A DNA stretch of 44,248 nt, taken from positions 1-44,248 of the forward strand of contig JAIEQB010000017.1 of the NCBI GenBank assembly GCA_019748065.1, written 5' to 3'. The stretch comes from Alphaproteobacteria bacterium (GTDB lineage: Bacteria; Pseudomonadota; Alphaproteobacteria; UBA9655). Below, piece by piece: positions 1 through 9,961 of this stretch. The translations under genes were made by a program, and so were the position numbers. Numbering within the stretch: the stretch's first letter is position 1; each line of letters begins with the position of its first letter. A model generated the notes under the pieces. It was given only the letters and a program-made list of their open reading frames with translations. It did no database searches and was not told the DNA's origin.

Positions 1-39
1 AACGAGCATCGTAGCAAAAAGACTTGGCGGGCGCTACAT

Positions 40-65
40 CCACGGGGCTAGCCCCATGGTTTTTT
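40..65 (+). terminator. Rho-independent terminator
   Basis: A GC-rich hairpin with arms CCAcGGGG and CCCCaTGG around a CTAG loop is followed directly by six T. It would end a transcript entering from left of the window. The coding end it serves cannot be identified, because all three forward frames stop within the first 76 bases. A second, AT-only hairpin (AAAAAGAAGA at 75-84, TCTTCTTTTT at 100-109) lies just downstream. Positions 110-176 show no gene. Confidence 0.6.
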
Positions 66-176
66 CGCGCGTATAAAAAGAAGAAATAATTAGTTTATCT
101 CTTCTTTTTATTTTTAGACTATATTATACAAAAAAGCCTAAATGCTTACAATCATTTTTGCTTCAAATTTTTTTAT

Positions 177-353
177 CTAGTTCTTATCATTACCTCCCCC
201 AGTATTAGAACCCTGAACAACTCCATCATCCCCATCAAAAGCCAAGGCTTCATTACCAATTATATAATCGAAACAGAAAACGCCACATACTGTGACAGCA
301 GCAGCTAAGCCTATGGTTTTTAGGGATATTTTGGAAATAATTTTTTTAGACAT
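177..353 (-). CDS. Small secreted Gly/Asp/Asn-rich peptide, unknown function
   Basis: This 58-residue protein has a basic N-terminus (MSKKIISKISLK), a hydrophobic stretch at about residues 13-27 and an ALA motif that fits signal peptidase cleavage. That would leave a mature peptide of about 20 residues rich in Gly, Asp and Asn. An upstream in-frame start at 392 would add 13 basic residues. I prefer the ATG at 353, because AAGGAAA lies at correct spacing before it. A consensus-like promoter lies about 85 bases upstream. I recognise no family. Export is inferred from the signal-like N-terminus; the two Cys in the hydrophobic stretch do not form a clear lipobox. It could also be a single-pass membrane peptide. 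Confidence 0.5.
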   Translation of the reverse strand: MSKKIISKISLKTIGLAAAVTVCGVFCFDYIIGNEALAFDGDDGVVQGSNTGGGNDKN

Positions 354-438
354 AAAATGTTTTCCTTTTCTATATTTGTTTCTTGTTTTCATCGTAAATA
401 ACTTGACTTTCTTTTTATCTAATCATTACGACACAATA

Positions 439-467
439 ATCATCAGATAATATTTTTTAAATGTCAA
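439..467 (-). promoter_or_regulatory. Probable promoter for the small secreted peptide gene
   Basis: On the minus strand a perfect TTGACA (467-462) is followed after 17 bases by GATGAT (444-439), matching four of six -10 positions. This would start a transcript near 432 with a leader of roughly 80 bases. Confidence 0.45.
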
Positions 468-626
468 GAATTTTCTTCTGTGACAATGTAAATTATGAAT
501 AAAAATCTTCTCTTTATAAATTTAAGACTAATGAAATCCAGAAATCATTGGTTGTTAGTTTTCTGTACGTGTCTTTCAGCGTATGATGCACTCATTTTCA
601 GCTAGAAATTTATAGTTTCAGGATGA

Positions 627-1023
627 AGTACTCTAGCTTCTTTTGATGCTCTTTGAGTTTTTTGTTCCCATAAATGCTTTAACCTGGTTGAAAATAAGGT
701 TCAGAATGCATATCCTGATGAATTTGAATTGAAGTTACCTACAACTTTGCCCAGGGTATGTAGACGAAATGCATTTATTACTTTTGGCAAATCAGAGGTT
801 GGGAATATTCGCTTACTCATAGGAAAAATAATGAGAATCTTGATCTTTAAAAAGACAGAAAAAGGATCACAGGCATGTGATCCTTTCACTCCGTTACACT
901 TTACCATTCTAAAATATCTTTTTATTTTCCTCTTCAACCTGACGTTTGTAAAACTTATGATTGTGTTCACAAAAACAGTAAAATCTTAATTTTAAAATGT
1001 CTGGATAAAAAGAAGCTAGTACT
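627..1023. repeat. Possible MITE-like element with terminal inverted repeats
   Basis: The left end (627-644) reads AGTACT-CT-AGCTTCTTTT. The right end (1008-1023) is its inverse, AAAAGAAGCTAGTACT, apart from a two-base insertion. The interior of about 360 bases is AT-rich and has no convincing gene: its two opposed frames at 701-989 lack a start with a ribosome binding site. The 9-mer AGAAGCTAG recurs a third time inside a palindrome at 1297-1310. Identity as a mobile element is inference. The gap from 468 to 626 shows nothing I can name. Confidence 0.3.
849..886 (-). terminator. Hairpin terminator reading leftward
   Basis: AAAGGATCAC (861-870) and GTGATCCTTT (877-886) form a perfect 10-bp stem with a 6-base loop. 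On the minus strand the stem is followed by TTTTTCTGTC and more T. It could end the transcript of the 63-residue gene at 1025-1216, whose stop lies about 140 bases upstream. Confidence 0.5.
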
Positions 1024-1024
1024 G

Positions 1025-1216
1025 CTATTGGGCTAGCTCTTGATTGAGCCCATTCTCCTCTTCCCATTTTTCATGAATTTTCATAAGCTCTCGCAAATCT
1101 GAGCGAGCTAATTCTAGCTCAAACCATGCTTTTGCAATAAGATTATTTACATTTTTGATCTGAAAAATTACCAGTTGAGAAGTTTGCTCAAGGTGAGCTA
1201 AGTTAAAGTCAGCCAT
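1025..1216 (-). CDS. Small helical protein of unknown function
   Basis: This 63-residue protein (starts MADFNLAHLEQTS) is predicted to be almost wholly alpha-helical and has an acidic C-terminal half. It has no signal peptide or membrane segment. The start is well supported by AAGGAGAG a few bases upstream of the ATG. No family is recognised. It stands alone in the accessory region, with a plausible terminator at 849-886 downstream. The 294-base gap to the next gene (1217-1510) holds a perfect 14-bp palindrome, AGAAGCTAGCTTCT, at 1297-1310 and otherwise only AT-rich DNA. Confidence 0.55.
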   Translation of the reverse strand: MADFNLAHLEQTSQLVIFQIKNVNNLIAKAWFELELARSDLRELMKIHEKWEEENGLNQELAQ

Positions 1217-1296
1217 TGTGACTCTCCTTTCGGTGTTGCAGTGGTCAGTGGAGTAAGGGTGTTTCGTAGCCCCTTATTCCACGCATTCTCACGATG

Positions 1297-1310
1297 AGAA
1301 GCTAGCTTCT
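1297..1310. repeat. 14-bp perfect palindrome
   Basis: AGAAGCTAGCTTCT lies about 80 bases upstream of the 63-residue gene. Its half-site AGAAGCTAG also occurs at 1011-1019 and, inverted, at 633-641. It may be a protein-binding site or a remnant of the same repeat family. Confidence 0.35.
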
Positions 1311-1510
1311 AGTTTACATGCTTTTTTTCTCTTGAAGCAAGAGGCAATTTTGCAAGAAAACTTTAAATACGCTTGTTTATTTTATTTTCAATAGCATAAG
1401 ATGCGATTTTCCCTGCTTTTGTCTAAAAAATTATCGACACAATATGAAAAAATCTGCATTTTTTCGTTTACCTATCATGCGTATTTAGTTAATATTAAGT
1501 ATAACTATTT

Positions 1511-2305
1511 ATGAATCTCATGCGAACCTATAAGGACTTTATAAAATCTATCCAAAGTAAGGGAATATATGTATTTTCGAAAACTGAGGCGCTTGAAGAA
1601 ATAGAGACACATGCAAACTCTCTTAAAGTAACTTTAGCAAGAAATGTCAAAGCAGGAAATATAATATACCTTGGGCAGCATCTGTATTTAATCGTTCCTC
1701 CTGAGTATTCGGCTTTAGGGGCCCCTCCTCCTGACTGGTACATTCAACGTCTTATGAAAGCGCATGGCTGTAGTTATTATGTTGGCCTTTTAACAGCAGC
1801 TGCCTATCATGGCGCAGCTCATCAAGCTCCCCAGATCTTTCAGGTGATTTGTGATAAGAGACTTCCTCCAATACGTATTGGAAGTTCTCAAATTTATTTT
1901 TATTATTCGAAAGTCATAACTAGTGCCTCACAACAGAGAAAAAATACACTAACAGGCTACATGAATGTTTCTCCTCCTGAAGTGACTGCTTTTGACTTGA
2001 TTAAGTACGTAAAACAATCTGGGCATATTAATCATATAGCGACCATTTTATCTGAGTTAGGCGAAAAAGTAAAAGCCCAGCGTTTAAAAAACGTAGCTAT
2101 ATATTATCCTCCTGCATATACTCAGAGACTGGGTTACATCCTTGATGAGCTGGGTTACTCTCATAAAACAGTGACTCTTCATCGCTTTATTAAAAAGAAC
2201 GGCCCGCGGTATTGCTCTTTGAGAAGCGATGGCTCTAAGGGAGTTTTTCCTAAAAATGAAAAATGGCACGTTATTATTAATGAAAAATTGGAGCCTGATA
2301 TATGA
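1511..2305 (+). CDS. abiEi: AbiEi-family antitoxin, transcriptional regulator
   Basis: This 264-residue protein resembles AbiEi antitoxins of type IV toxin-antitoxin systems. These have an N-terminal winged helix that represses their own operon and a C-terminal domain that counteracts the AbiEii nucleotidyltransferase. The N-terminal part (residues about 1-75) looks like the winged helix. The segment near residues 70-125, with SYYVGLLTAAAYHGAAHQ, is typical of the family core. A second start lies four codons in; neither has a clear ribosome binding site. The stop overlaps an ATG by ATGA, the usual coupling to the toxin gene, but that toxin is cut short here (see 2302-2382). It may remain as an orphan antitoxin or repressor. 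Confidence 0.75.
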   Translation: MNLMRTYKDFIKSIQSKGIYVFSKTEALEEIETHANSLKVTLARNVKAGNIIYLGQHLYLIVPPEYSALGAPPPDWYIQRLMKAHGCSYYVGLLTAAAYHGAAHQAPQIFQVICDKRLPPIRIGSSQIYFYYSKVITSASQQRKNTLTGYMNVSPPEVTAFDLIKYVKQSGHINHIATILSELGEKVKAQRLKNVAIYYPPAYTQRLGYILDELGYSHKTVTLHRFIKKNGPRYCSLRSDGSKGVFPKNEKWHVIINEKLEPDI

Positions 2306-2382
2306 TTCCCCGTCCTTATCTCTTAGAATGGCAGAAGAAGGTTCAATGGCCTTCATTAACGGCCTATAGGGCCTTTTCTTGA
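2302..2382 (+). pseudogene. 5' remnant of AbiEii toxin gene
   Basis: Starting in the ATGA overlap with the antitoxin stop, 26 codons encode MIPRPYLLEWQKKVQWPS and then eight unrelated residues before TGA. The opening, MIP-x-x-Y-LLEW-x-x-x-x-x-WPS, matches the usual start of AbiEii/DUF1814 nucleotidyltransferase toxins, which run to roughly 250-300 residues. Everything after this N-terminal segment is gone, since the convergent fic gene ends at 2443. A short frame in the remaining 60 bases could be a scrap of the toxin C-terminus, but this is unproven. Confidence 0.65.
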
Positions 2383-2442
2383 AAAGCTACGTAAAATCTT
2401 AGGTTTCATGAGCCAAAGCAATTTTCGTTGAGAGAGAATGAC

Positions 2443-3615
2443 CTAAGACTGTAACGTACCATCTAAATATCCGGTAATTTTTGTTGGCTCTTCCAGAATT
2501 ATTAAAATGTCATTGGCGCAATATACCCTGTCTCTCTTGCCTTTAGACGTTTGTACAAGAATATCCAACTCTACAAGCTTGTCTATGGCCCTTTGAGCTG
2601 TTGTAAAAGCTACCCCCAACTTCTCAGTTATCTTTTTATTTGTACAATAAGGATTGACGGCTAAATTATTTATAATCTCTCGAATAAGCCCATCCGATCG
2701 ATTTCCAATGTTAATCTGCCATTTTTCAATTATAGTGTTAATACGTTCAGCTCGAGACAATACATCTAAGCCCTGAATAGCAACTCCATTTAAAAAATAT
2801 AGAAGCCATTCGTTCCACGTACCTTGACTACTAACATTATAAAGATTTTTGTAATACTCATCACGTGTTGCTTCAAAAAATGCACTTAAATAGAGAAGCG
2901 GAGAAGGCAACAATTTATGCTCAATTAAAAGCAATGTAATCAACAAACGTCCGACACGCCCATTCCCATCTAAAAAGGGGTGTATCGCTTCAAATTGATA
3001 ATGACATAAAGCTATATGGATGAGGGGAGGAAGAGTCCTATCGTGTAAGAACTTCTCAAATAAACCCAAGCATTCCATCAATTCATTAGGTGAGGGAGGG
3101 ACATATTTTGCTGTATCCAAAGTGCACCCTGGAGGACCAATCCAATTTTGTGACCTACGAAATTCTCCGGGAGTTGCGTGAGACCCTCGCACCCCTTGCA
3201 TAAGCTTCTCATGTATTTCTCTAATTAACCTGAGAGATAAGGGAAATTCTTTCAAACGTTCAAAGCCATAATCTAAAGCTAGGATATAATTGTTAACTTC
3301 CTGTAAATCGTCGAGATGACGGTCAACGTGGGCGCCTGCATCTTGAGCAAGGATTTCACCTAAAGTTGTTTGAGTACCTTCAATTTTGCTGGATAACACA
3401 GCTTCTCGTGCAATAAAAGGGCGCATAAGAAGATGTGGGTTTGGAAGCCTTATCCCTTCTCTTGCAAGCATACCCAGGGTATGGTCGGCCCTTGAGAGGC
3501 TTTTGGCTAATGTATTTGTCCACTCTAAAGATGGGGGTAAAGCATTTGGAATGAAAAATTGATAGCCCGTTAAGGCCTTTACAATTTTACCTGACGCTGA
3601 TTTTTTGATTTTCAT
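2443..3615 (-). CDS. Fic-family AMPylation protein with C-terminal winged helix
   Basis: This 390-residue protein carries the Fic active-site motif HPFLDGNGRVGR with His212, so it is probably an adenylyltransferase (AMPylator) acting on cytosolic proteins. The N-terminal domain contains the inhibitory motif SSKIEG (Ser75 to Glu79), which places it in class II, where this helix blocks the ATP site of the same protein. The last roughly 80 residues look like a winged helix that may bind DNA. This layout is common in genes near toxin-antitoxin loci. It is convergent with the abiE remnant and lies next to an integrase, within an apparent mobile element. Two dyads upstream (3657-3716) could be its operator. 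The ribosome binding site is weak and far from the ATG. The target protein is unknown. Confidence 0.85.
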   Translation of the reverse strand: MKIKKSASGKIVKALTGYQFFIPNALPPSLEWTNTLAKSLSRADHTLGMLAREGIRLPNPHLLMRPFIAREAVLSSKIEGTQTTLGEILAQDAGAHVDRHLDDLQEVNNYILALDYGFERLKEFPLSLRLIREIHEKLMQGVRGSHATPGEFRRSQNWIGPPGCTLDTAKYVPPSPNELMECLGLFEKFLHDRTLPPLIHIALCHYQFEAIHPFLDGNGRVGRLLITLLLIEHKLLPSPLLYLSAFFEATRDEYYKNLYNVSSQGTWNEWLLYFLNGVAIQGLDVLSRAERINTIIEKWQINIGNRSDGLIREIINNLAVNPYCTNKKITEKLGVAFTTAQRAIDKLVELDILVQTSKGKRDRVYCANDILIILEEPTKITGYLDGTLQS

Positions 3616-3656
3616 TGGCTATATCTTGTTTCTCTCCCTCTCAAGGAATATACTCT

Positions 3657-3716
3657 ATTTTCGAAAATGTCAAGAATTGAAAATAAAGAGAAGTGCTATT
3701 TTCGTTTATGAAAATA
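3657..3716. promoter_or_regulatory. Two dyad operators upstream of fic
   Basis: ATTTTCGAAAAT at 3657-3668 is a perfect 12-bp palindrome. TATTTTC (3697-3703) and GAAAATA (3710-3716) form a second dyad with a 6-base centre. Both begin CTATTTTCG, so they look like two versions of one binding site 40 bases apart. They lie 42-101 bases upstream of the fic start. Autoregulation through the Fic winged helix is inference. Confidence 0.4.
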
Positions 3717-3782
3717 AGAAACATCCCTATTACCCGTTTTCTCAAAAATCACTGTTAAGAGTCGTGTAAGGTCTAACTTATC

Positions 3783-4961
3783 TTATTGAGAGACAAGCTC
3801 CTTCACCTTACTTCCAAACAATTCTGCAGCTTCTCTCAAAGGTGCATCAGCTAAATGGGCGTAGCGTTGAGTCGTCGAGGCCTGAGTATGTCCTAAGAGT
3901 TTTCCAACAATACTTAAGCTTACTCCACTTGATACGAGATGAGAGGCAAAAGTATGGCGGAGATCATGTATATGCACGTCAGAAACACCGGCTTGGTTGC
4001 GTATCGTATTCCAAGCTCTTTTAGGATCCTTCAGTGCTTGACCTGGAACTCTCCCAGGGAATAAAAAGGGAGAATCGGCGTGTGTTTTCATCTTTGTCAA
4101 AATTTCAAGGACGGGTGAAGAAATGGGAAGATATTCCATTTTACGTTGCTTTGTGGAGGGAGCTCGCTTTGTCCAAGTTCCTCTTTCTAAATCAATTTGC
4201 TCCCATTTTGCGCTCAAAACTTCTGTCTTTCGTGACCCCATTAAGACAAGCAAACGAATAGCATTGGCAACATTTTGATTATGATAGTGATTTAAAGAAG
4301 TAAGCAATCTTTGCACTTCTTCATCATTGAGCCAACGATCACGTCCATGTTCTTTGTATTTTTTAATGTCTTTTGCTGGGTTATTAGAACGCCAGCCCCA
4401 TTGAATGGCAAGATTAAACATTTTACTCAAGAGGGCCATCGTTCTATTGGCTTGAACAGGCGTCTTTTGTAAGTCGGAATGTAATTTTTGTAAATCGAGT
4501 GTTGAGATTACATCAACCCTTAGATAGCCATACCTCTTTAAGATAATATTTTTTAGCATAGCCACGTCTTCTTTATAACTTTTAGGGGCTTTTTTTGGTC
4601 CTGCATGAAGGCGTAAATATTGATCAGCTAGATCCTGCATTGATTGTCCTGTATACTTACAGACCACCTTATGCTTTATAGAAGGATCCTCTCCTGCTCC
4701 TACACTTAAGGAGAGCTCTATTGCCTTTTGGCGTGCTAATTCTGTTGTTATAGATCCATGAACACCTATTTTTATTTTATGAGTTTCTCGCTTTTTATTT
4801 CTATATTGCAGAAAATAAGTTTTTTTGCCTGTGGGGTAAACCCTTACATAAAAACCAGTTACTTCAGTATCCCAGATTTCGATCCGTTTTGTTGGATTTG
4901 GTGCTGCACTTTCCACAACCCGCTTTGTTAATTTAATTTTATTCGTTTTTTGTGATGACAT
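3783..4961 (-). CDS. int: Tyrosine recombinase / integrase
   Basis: This 392-residue phage- or island-type integrase has an N-terminal arm-DNA-binding domain of the DUF4102 kind (residues about 1-95), a core-binding helical domain (about 105-200) and a catalytic domain (about 210-385). The catalytic set is visible: Arg in MGSRKTEV, HDLRHTFASH, the later His in LLGHTQ and the nucleophile Tyr in TQRYAHL. It appears intact and should catalyse integration or excision at the nearby tRNA-Thr attachment site (5463-5512). Its 5' region is duplicated immediately upstream. It reads away from the attachment site, with fic and abiE behind it, so the mobile element probably extends leftward. Confidence 0.92.
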   Translation of the reverse strand: MSSQKTNKIKLTKRVVESAAPNPTKRIEIWDTEVTGFYVRVYPTGKKTYFLQYRNKKRETHKIKIGVHGSITTELARQKAIELSLSVGAGEDPSIKHKVVCKYTGQSMQDLADQYLRLHAGPKKAPKSYKEDVAMLKNIILKRYGYLRVDVISTLDLQKLHSDLQKTPVQANRTMALLSKMFNLAIQWGWRSNNPAKDIKKYKEHGRDRWLNDEEVQRLLTSLNHYHNQNVANAIRLLVLMGSRKTEVLSAKWEQIDLERGTWTKRAPSTKQRKMEYLPISSPVLEILTKMKTHADSPFLFPGRVPGQALKDPKRAWNTIRNQAGVSDVHIHDLRHTFASHLVSSGVSLSIVGKLLGHTQASTTQRYAHLADAPLREAAELFGSKVKELVSQ

Positions 4962-4988
4962 ATTAAATCTTCCTCTCCTTGGTTTTTA

Positions 4989-5255
4989 TTAAATGAAGCT
5001 TATCAAGAGCTCTATTGCCTTTTGACGTGCTAATTCTGTTGTCATAGGTCCATGAACCCCTATCTTTATTATATGAGTTTCTTGCTTTTTATTTCTATAT
5101 TGAAGAAAGTAAGTTTTCTTACCAGTGGGATAAATCCTTACACAAAAGCCTGTTACTTCTGTATCCCAGATAACGACCCGTTTTATTGGATCTGGTGCTG
5201 CACTTTCTACAACCCGCTTCGTCAATTTAGTTTTATTTGTTTCTTGTGATGACAT
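4989..5255 (-). pseudogene. Tandem partial duplicate of integrase 5' end
   Basis: This 88-residue frame repeats the first 81 or so residues of the adjacent integrase with roughly a dozen substitutions (for example MSSQETNKTKLTKRVVESAA against MSSQKTNKIKLTKRVVESAA). It then ends in unrelated LISFI. The two start codons are 294 bases apart. The leader sequence is also copied, as seen in the shared ATTAAATGAAGCTTA after each unit. The junction falls where the coding copy runs into the duplicated leader. The frame still encodes a complete arm-DNA-binding domain with a start and leader like the parent's. It could be a relic or a small DNA-binding protein that competes for arm sites. Confidence 0.7.
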
Positions 5256-5328
5256 GTCAAATGTTCCTCTCCTAATTTTTTATTAAATGAAGCTTAGCAA
5301 CATTAAAATAAGGGTTCAATCAAAAAAG

Positions 5329-5454
5329 GGGGAGCATATGGGGAGCAACAGGCGTAGAAATGAGTAGATATTTATAGATGTGTATAGACGCTTGCTACTC
5401 TTTATCTTATTGAAAAATAAATATATATAGACGATTATAGATGTGGGTAGACGC
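5329..5454. repeat. Integrase arm-type direct repeats, integrase side
   Basis: GGGGAGCA occurs at 5329-5336 and 5340-5347, exactly 11 bases apart. A longer repeat, TATAGATGTGnnTAGACGC, occurs at 5373-5391 and 5436-5454, with an extra TATAGACG at 5426-5433. Direct repeats between an integrase gene and its attachment core are typical arm-binding sites. That role is inferred. Confidence 0.5.
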
Positions 5455-5462
5455 ATAGTATA

Positions 5463-5512
5463 ACTGATTTGTAATCAGTAGGTCGTTGGTTCGATTCCGA
5501 CATCCGGCACCA
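5463..5512 (+). other. Attachment site: 3' half of tRNA-Thr(UGU)
   Basis: The sequence contains an anticodon stem-loop ACTGA-TTTGTAA-TCAGT (anticodon UGU, reading ACA), variable loop AGGTC, T-arm GTTGG-TTCGATT-CCGAC, acceptor strand ATCCGGC, discriminator A and encoded CCA. There is no D-arm and no matching 5' acceptor strand upstream, so this is not a complete tRNA gene. A 3' tRNA fragment next to a tyrosine integrase is the usual scar at one end of an element integrated into a tRNA gene. The full-length tRNA should lie at the other end, outside this window. Confidence 0.75.
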
Positions 5513-5558
5513 GAGATTCACTCACTTTTTCAATGTCTCAGGTTAAGCTAAAAATCGT

Positions 5559-5578
5559 CGGGTATACGCCGGGTATAC
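5559..5578 (+). repeat. Paired CGGGTATAC repeats, far side of attachment site
   Basis: CGGGTATAC occurs at 5559-5567 and 5570-5578, again 11 bases apart, 47 bases beyond the tRNA fragment. The spacing equals that of the GGGGAGCA pair on the other side. They may be arm sites of this or a neighbouring element. The rest of 5513-5684 has no gene. Confidence 0.35.
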
Positions 5579-5684
5579 TTTTGTAGGTTTCAGCCAAAAA
5601 TTCATGAGACAAAGTGGAATGTAATGCCCCCTATAGTATAGGACAAAAGTTGATAAAAAAACTAATATTAATTCTGTCAATGCA

Positions 5685-5900
5685 CTATTCTTTTGAAAAT
5701 TTTCTTTGAAGATTATCAATTTTTAATTGAATTCTTATTATGTCTGGAGAATTTTTTGAGAAGTGAGTTTTTACAATTTCTAGAGCTTTCATTAAGCTAT
5801 GCATAGATTTAGCTTTAAGTACGTTAAGTAATTTTGTATCTTTTTTTTCTTTACACTCCAAGAATTTTTTTATGGATGTGTAAAGCTCACTGTGAAACAC
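5685..5900 (-). CDS. Hypothetical 71-residue helical protein
   Basis: This frame begins with GTG five bases after the ctaG stop and encodes a Lys-rich, mainly helical protein (starts MFHSELYTSIKKFLE) with no signal peptide or membrane segment. The only candidate ribosome binding site is GGTAAG inside the ctaG end, so expression would depend on coupling to ctaG. No family is recognised. It occupies the position between the cytochrome oxidase genes and the integrated element, so it could be either the last gene of that operon or a chance frame. Confidence 0.35.
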   Translation of the reverse strand: MFHSELYTSIKKFLECKEKKDTKLLNVLKAKSMHSLMKALEIVKTHFSKNSPDIIRIQLKIDNLQRKFSKE

Positions 5901-5905
5901 TTATC

Positions 5906-6448
5906 TTACCATTTTAGGTTTGTGCCCTTCGCCAGAGGAAAAAATGTGTAAGACAGAGTAATCGTATCCACTTCATCCATGGTGGGGTCTTCCACAATAG
6001 CGGGATCAATAAAGAATTGCACAGGAAAGTCGGTCTCTTGCCCCGCTTCAAGATGTTGCTCCAGAAAGCAAAAGCACTCCACCTTATTGAAATAAATTCC
6101 CGCCTTGTGAGGTGTGACATTATAGGTAGCCATTCCAACGGTGGGGGTCTGAGATTTATTTATTCCATGGTAGTAGGCAAGCCCCACCTCCCCGGCTTTG
6201 ACGGTAATTTGCTTTTGAAGGGGCTTAAACTCCCAAGGAAGGTTGCGCTGGGTATCCGCATTAAACCGCACTGTAATCACCCGGTCTTCAACACGTGTAG
6301 GCATTTTTCGAGCCACTTGCGTTGTGCCGCCATGGCCTGTTTTCTCGCAGAAAAGACGAAAGAGAGCCGATGAAGCAAAGGTCAGGGCTAACATACCAAA
6401 AGCTAAGCTGAGAAGAATAATAAGGGTAGAACGTCTTTTCTCTTTCAT
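5906..6448 (-). CDS. ctaG: Cytochrome c oxidase assembly protein CtaG/Cox11
   Basis: This protein of 180 residues delivers copper to the CuB site of cytochrome oxidase subunit I. It has one N-terminal membrane helix (about residues 9-30) followed by a periplasmic immunoglobulin-like domain. The copper-binding CFCF motif is present in the segment KVECFCFLEQ, and the conserved FFIDP motif follows. Length is normal for the family. I chose the ATG at 6448, which overlaps the stop of the upstream 28-codon gene as ATGTGATG; a GTG one codon earlier is also possible. It is the last recognised gene of the ctaC-ctaD-ctaB-ctaG unit. Confidence 0.95.
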   Translation of the reverse strand: MKEKRRSTLIILLSLAFGMLALTFASSALFRLFCEKTGHGGTTQVARKMPTRVEDRVITVRFNADTQRNLPWEFKPLQKQITVKAGEVGLAYYHGINKSQTPTVGMATYNVTPHKAGIYFNKVECFCFLEQHLEAGQETDFPVQFFIDPAIVEDPTMDEVDTITLSYTFFPLAKGTNLKW

Positions 6449-6530
6449 CACATATAGACGCAGGCTGCTCCATAAAAAAGGAGAGCAAGCCCTAAAAGAG
6501 TCCAGAAGAGGACTTTGTTTTTTGATTGAA

Positions 6531-6534
<4 letters not shown>
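6448..6534 (-). CDS. 28-residue single-pass membrane peptide, CoxF-like
   Basis: Between ctaB and ctaG a 28-codon frame encodes a polar MIQSKNK start and one hydrophobic helix ending in YGAACVYM. Its ATG overlaps the ctaB stop (ATGA), and its TGA overlaps the ctaG ATG. This shows that the frame is maintained in the operon and is probably translated by coupling. Many alphaproteobacterial cta operons carry a tiny membrane protein of this kind at the same place, sometimes called CoxF. The assignment rests on position and shape, since the sequence is too short for homology by eye. A role in oxidase assembly is inferred. Confidence 0.7.
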
Positions 6535-9822
<3,288 letters not shown>

Positions 9823-9845
9823 AAGGTCCTCATTATTTTTTCCGT

Positions 9846-9875
9846 ATCATACGCAAAGGCCGCCCCTTTTCTCAA
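9846..9875 (-). promoter_or_regulatory. Probable promoter of the cytochrome oxidase unit
   Basis: On the minus strand TTGAGA (9875-9870) and TATGAT (9851-9846) are 18 bases apart. The expected start lies about 15-20 bases before the ctaC ATG, so the leader would be very short. Confidence 0.5.
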
Positions 9876-9896
9876 GAGTCTTTTCACACAGAGGGC

Positions 9897-9924
9897 TTGC
9901 ATTTTTGCATAAATAAGCTAGAAA
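9897..9924 (+). promoter_or_regulatory. Possible promoter of the YejA-like gene
   Basis: TTGCAT (9897-9902) and TAGAAA (9919-9924) are 16 bases apart on the plus strand, upstream of the gene at 9962. It lies back to back with the ctaC promoter in the 139-base divergent gap. Confidence 0.35.
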
Positions 9925-9961
9925 TACACTTTAAGGCCAATGTATTGGTAAGGGGTCTATT

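Noticed and set aside
1-76. Possible end of a gene at the left edge
   Set aside because: All three forward frames end here, but none has a recognisable C-terminus, and two run into the terminator hairpin. The reading frame cannot be chosen.
701-989. Two overlapping frames of about 86-89 residues on opposite strands
   Set aside because: No ribosome binding sites, composition typical of AT-rich non-coding DNA, and both span a perfect 10-bp hairpin with low-complexity flanks.
1489-1498. TTAATATTAA palindrome before abiEi as an autoregulatory operator
   Set aside because: AbiEi proteins do bind inverted repeats upstream of their operon, but this 10-mer is AT-only, has no second copy, and its flanks do not extend the symmetry.
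5437-5512. A complete tRNA-Thr gene
   Set aside because: The anticodon arm, T-arm and 3' acceptor are good, but the upstream bases form neither a D-arm nor a 5' acceptor strand complementary to ATCCGGC.
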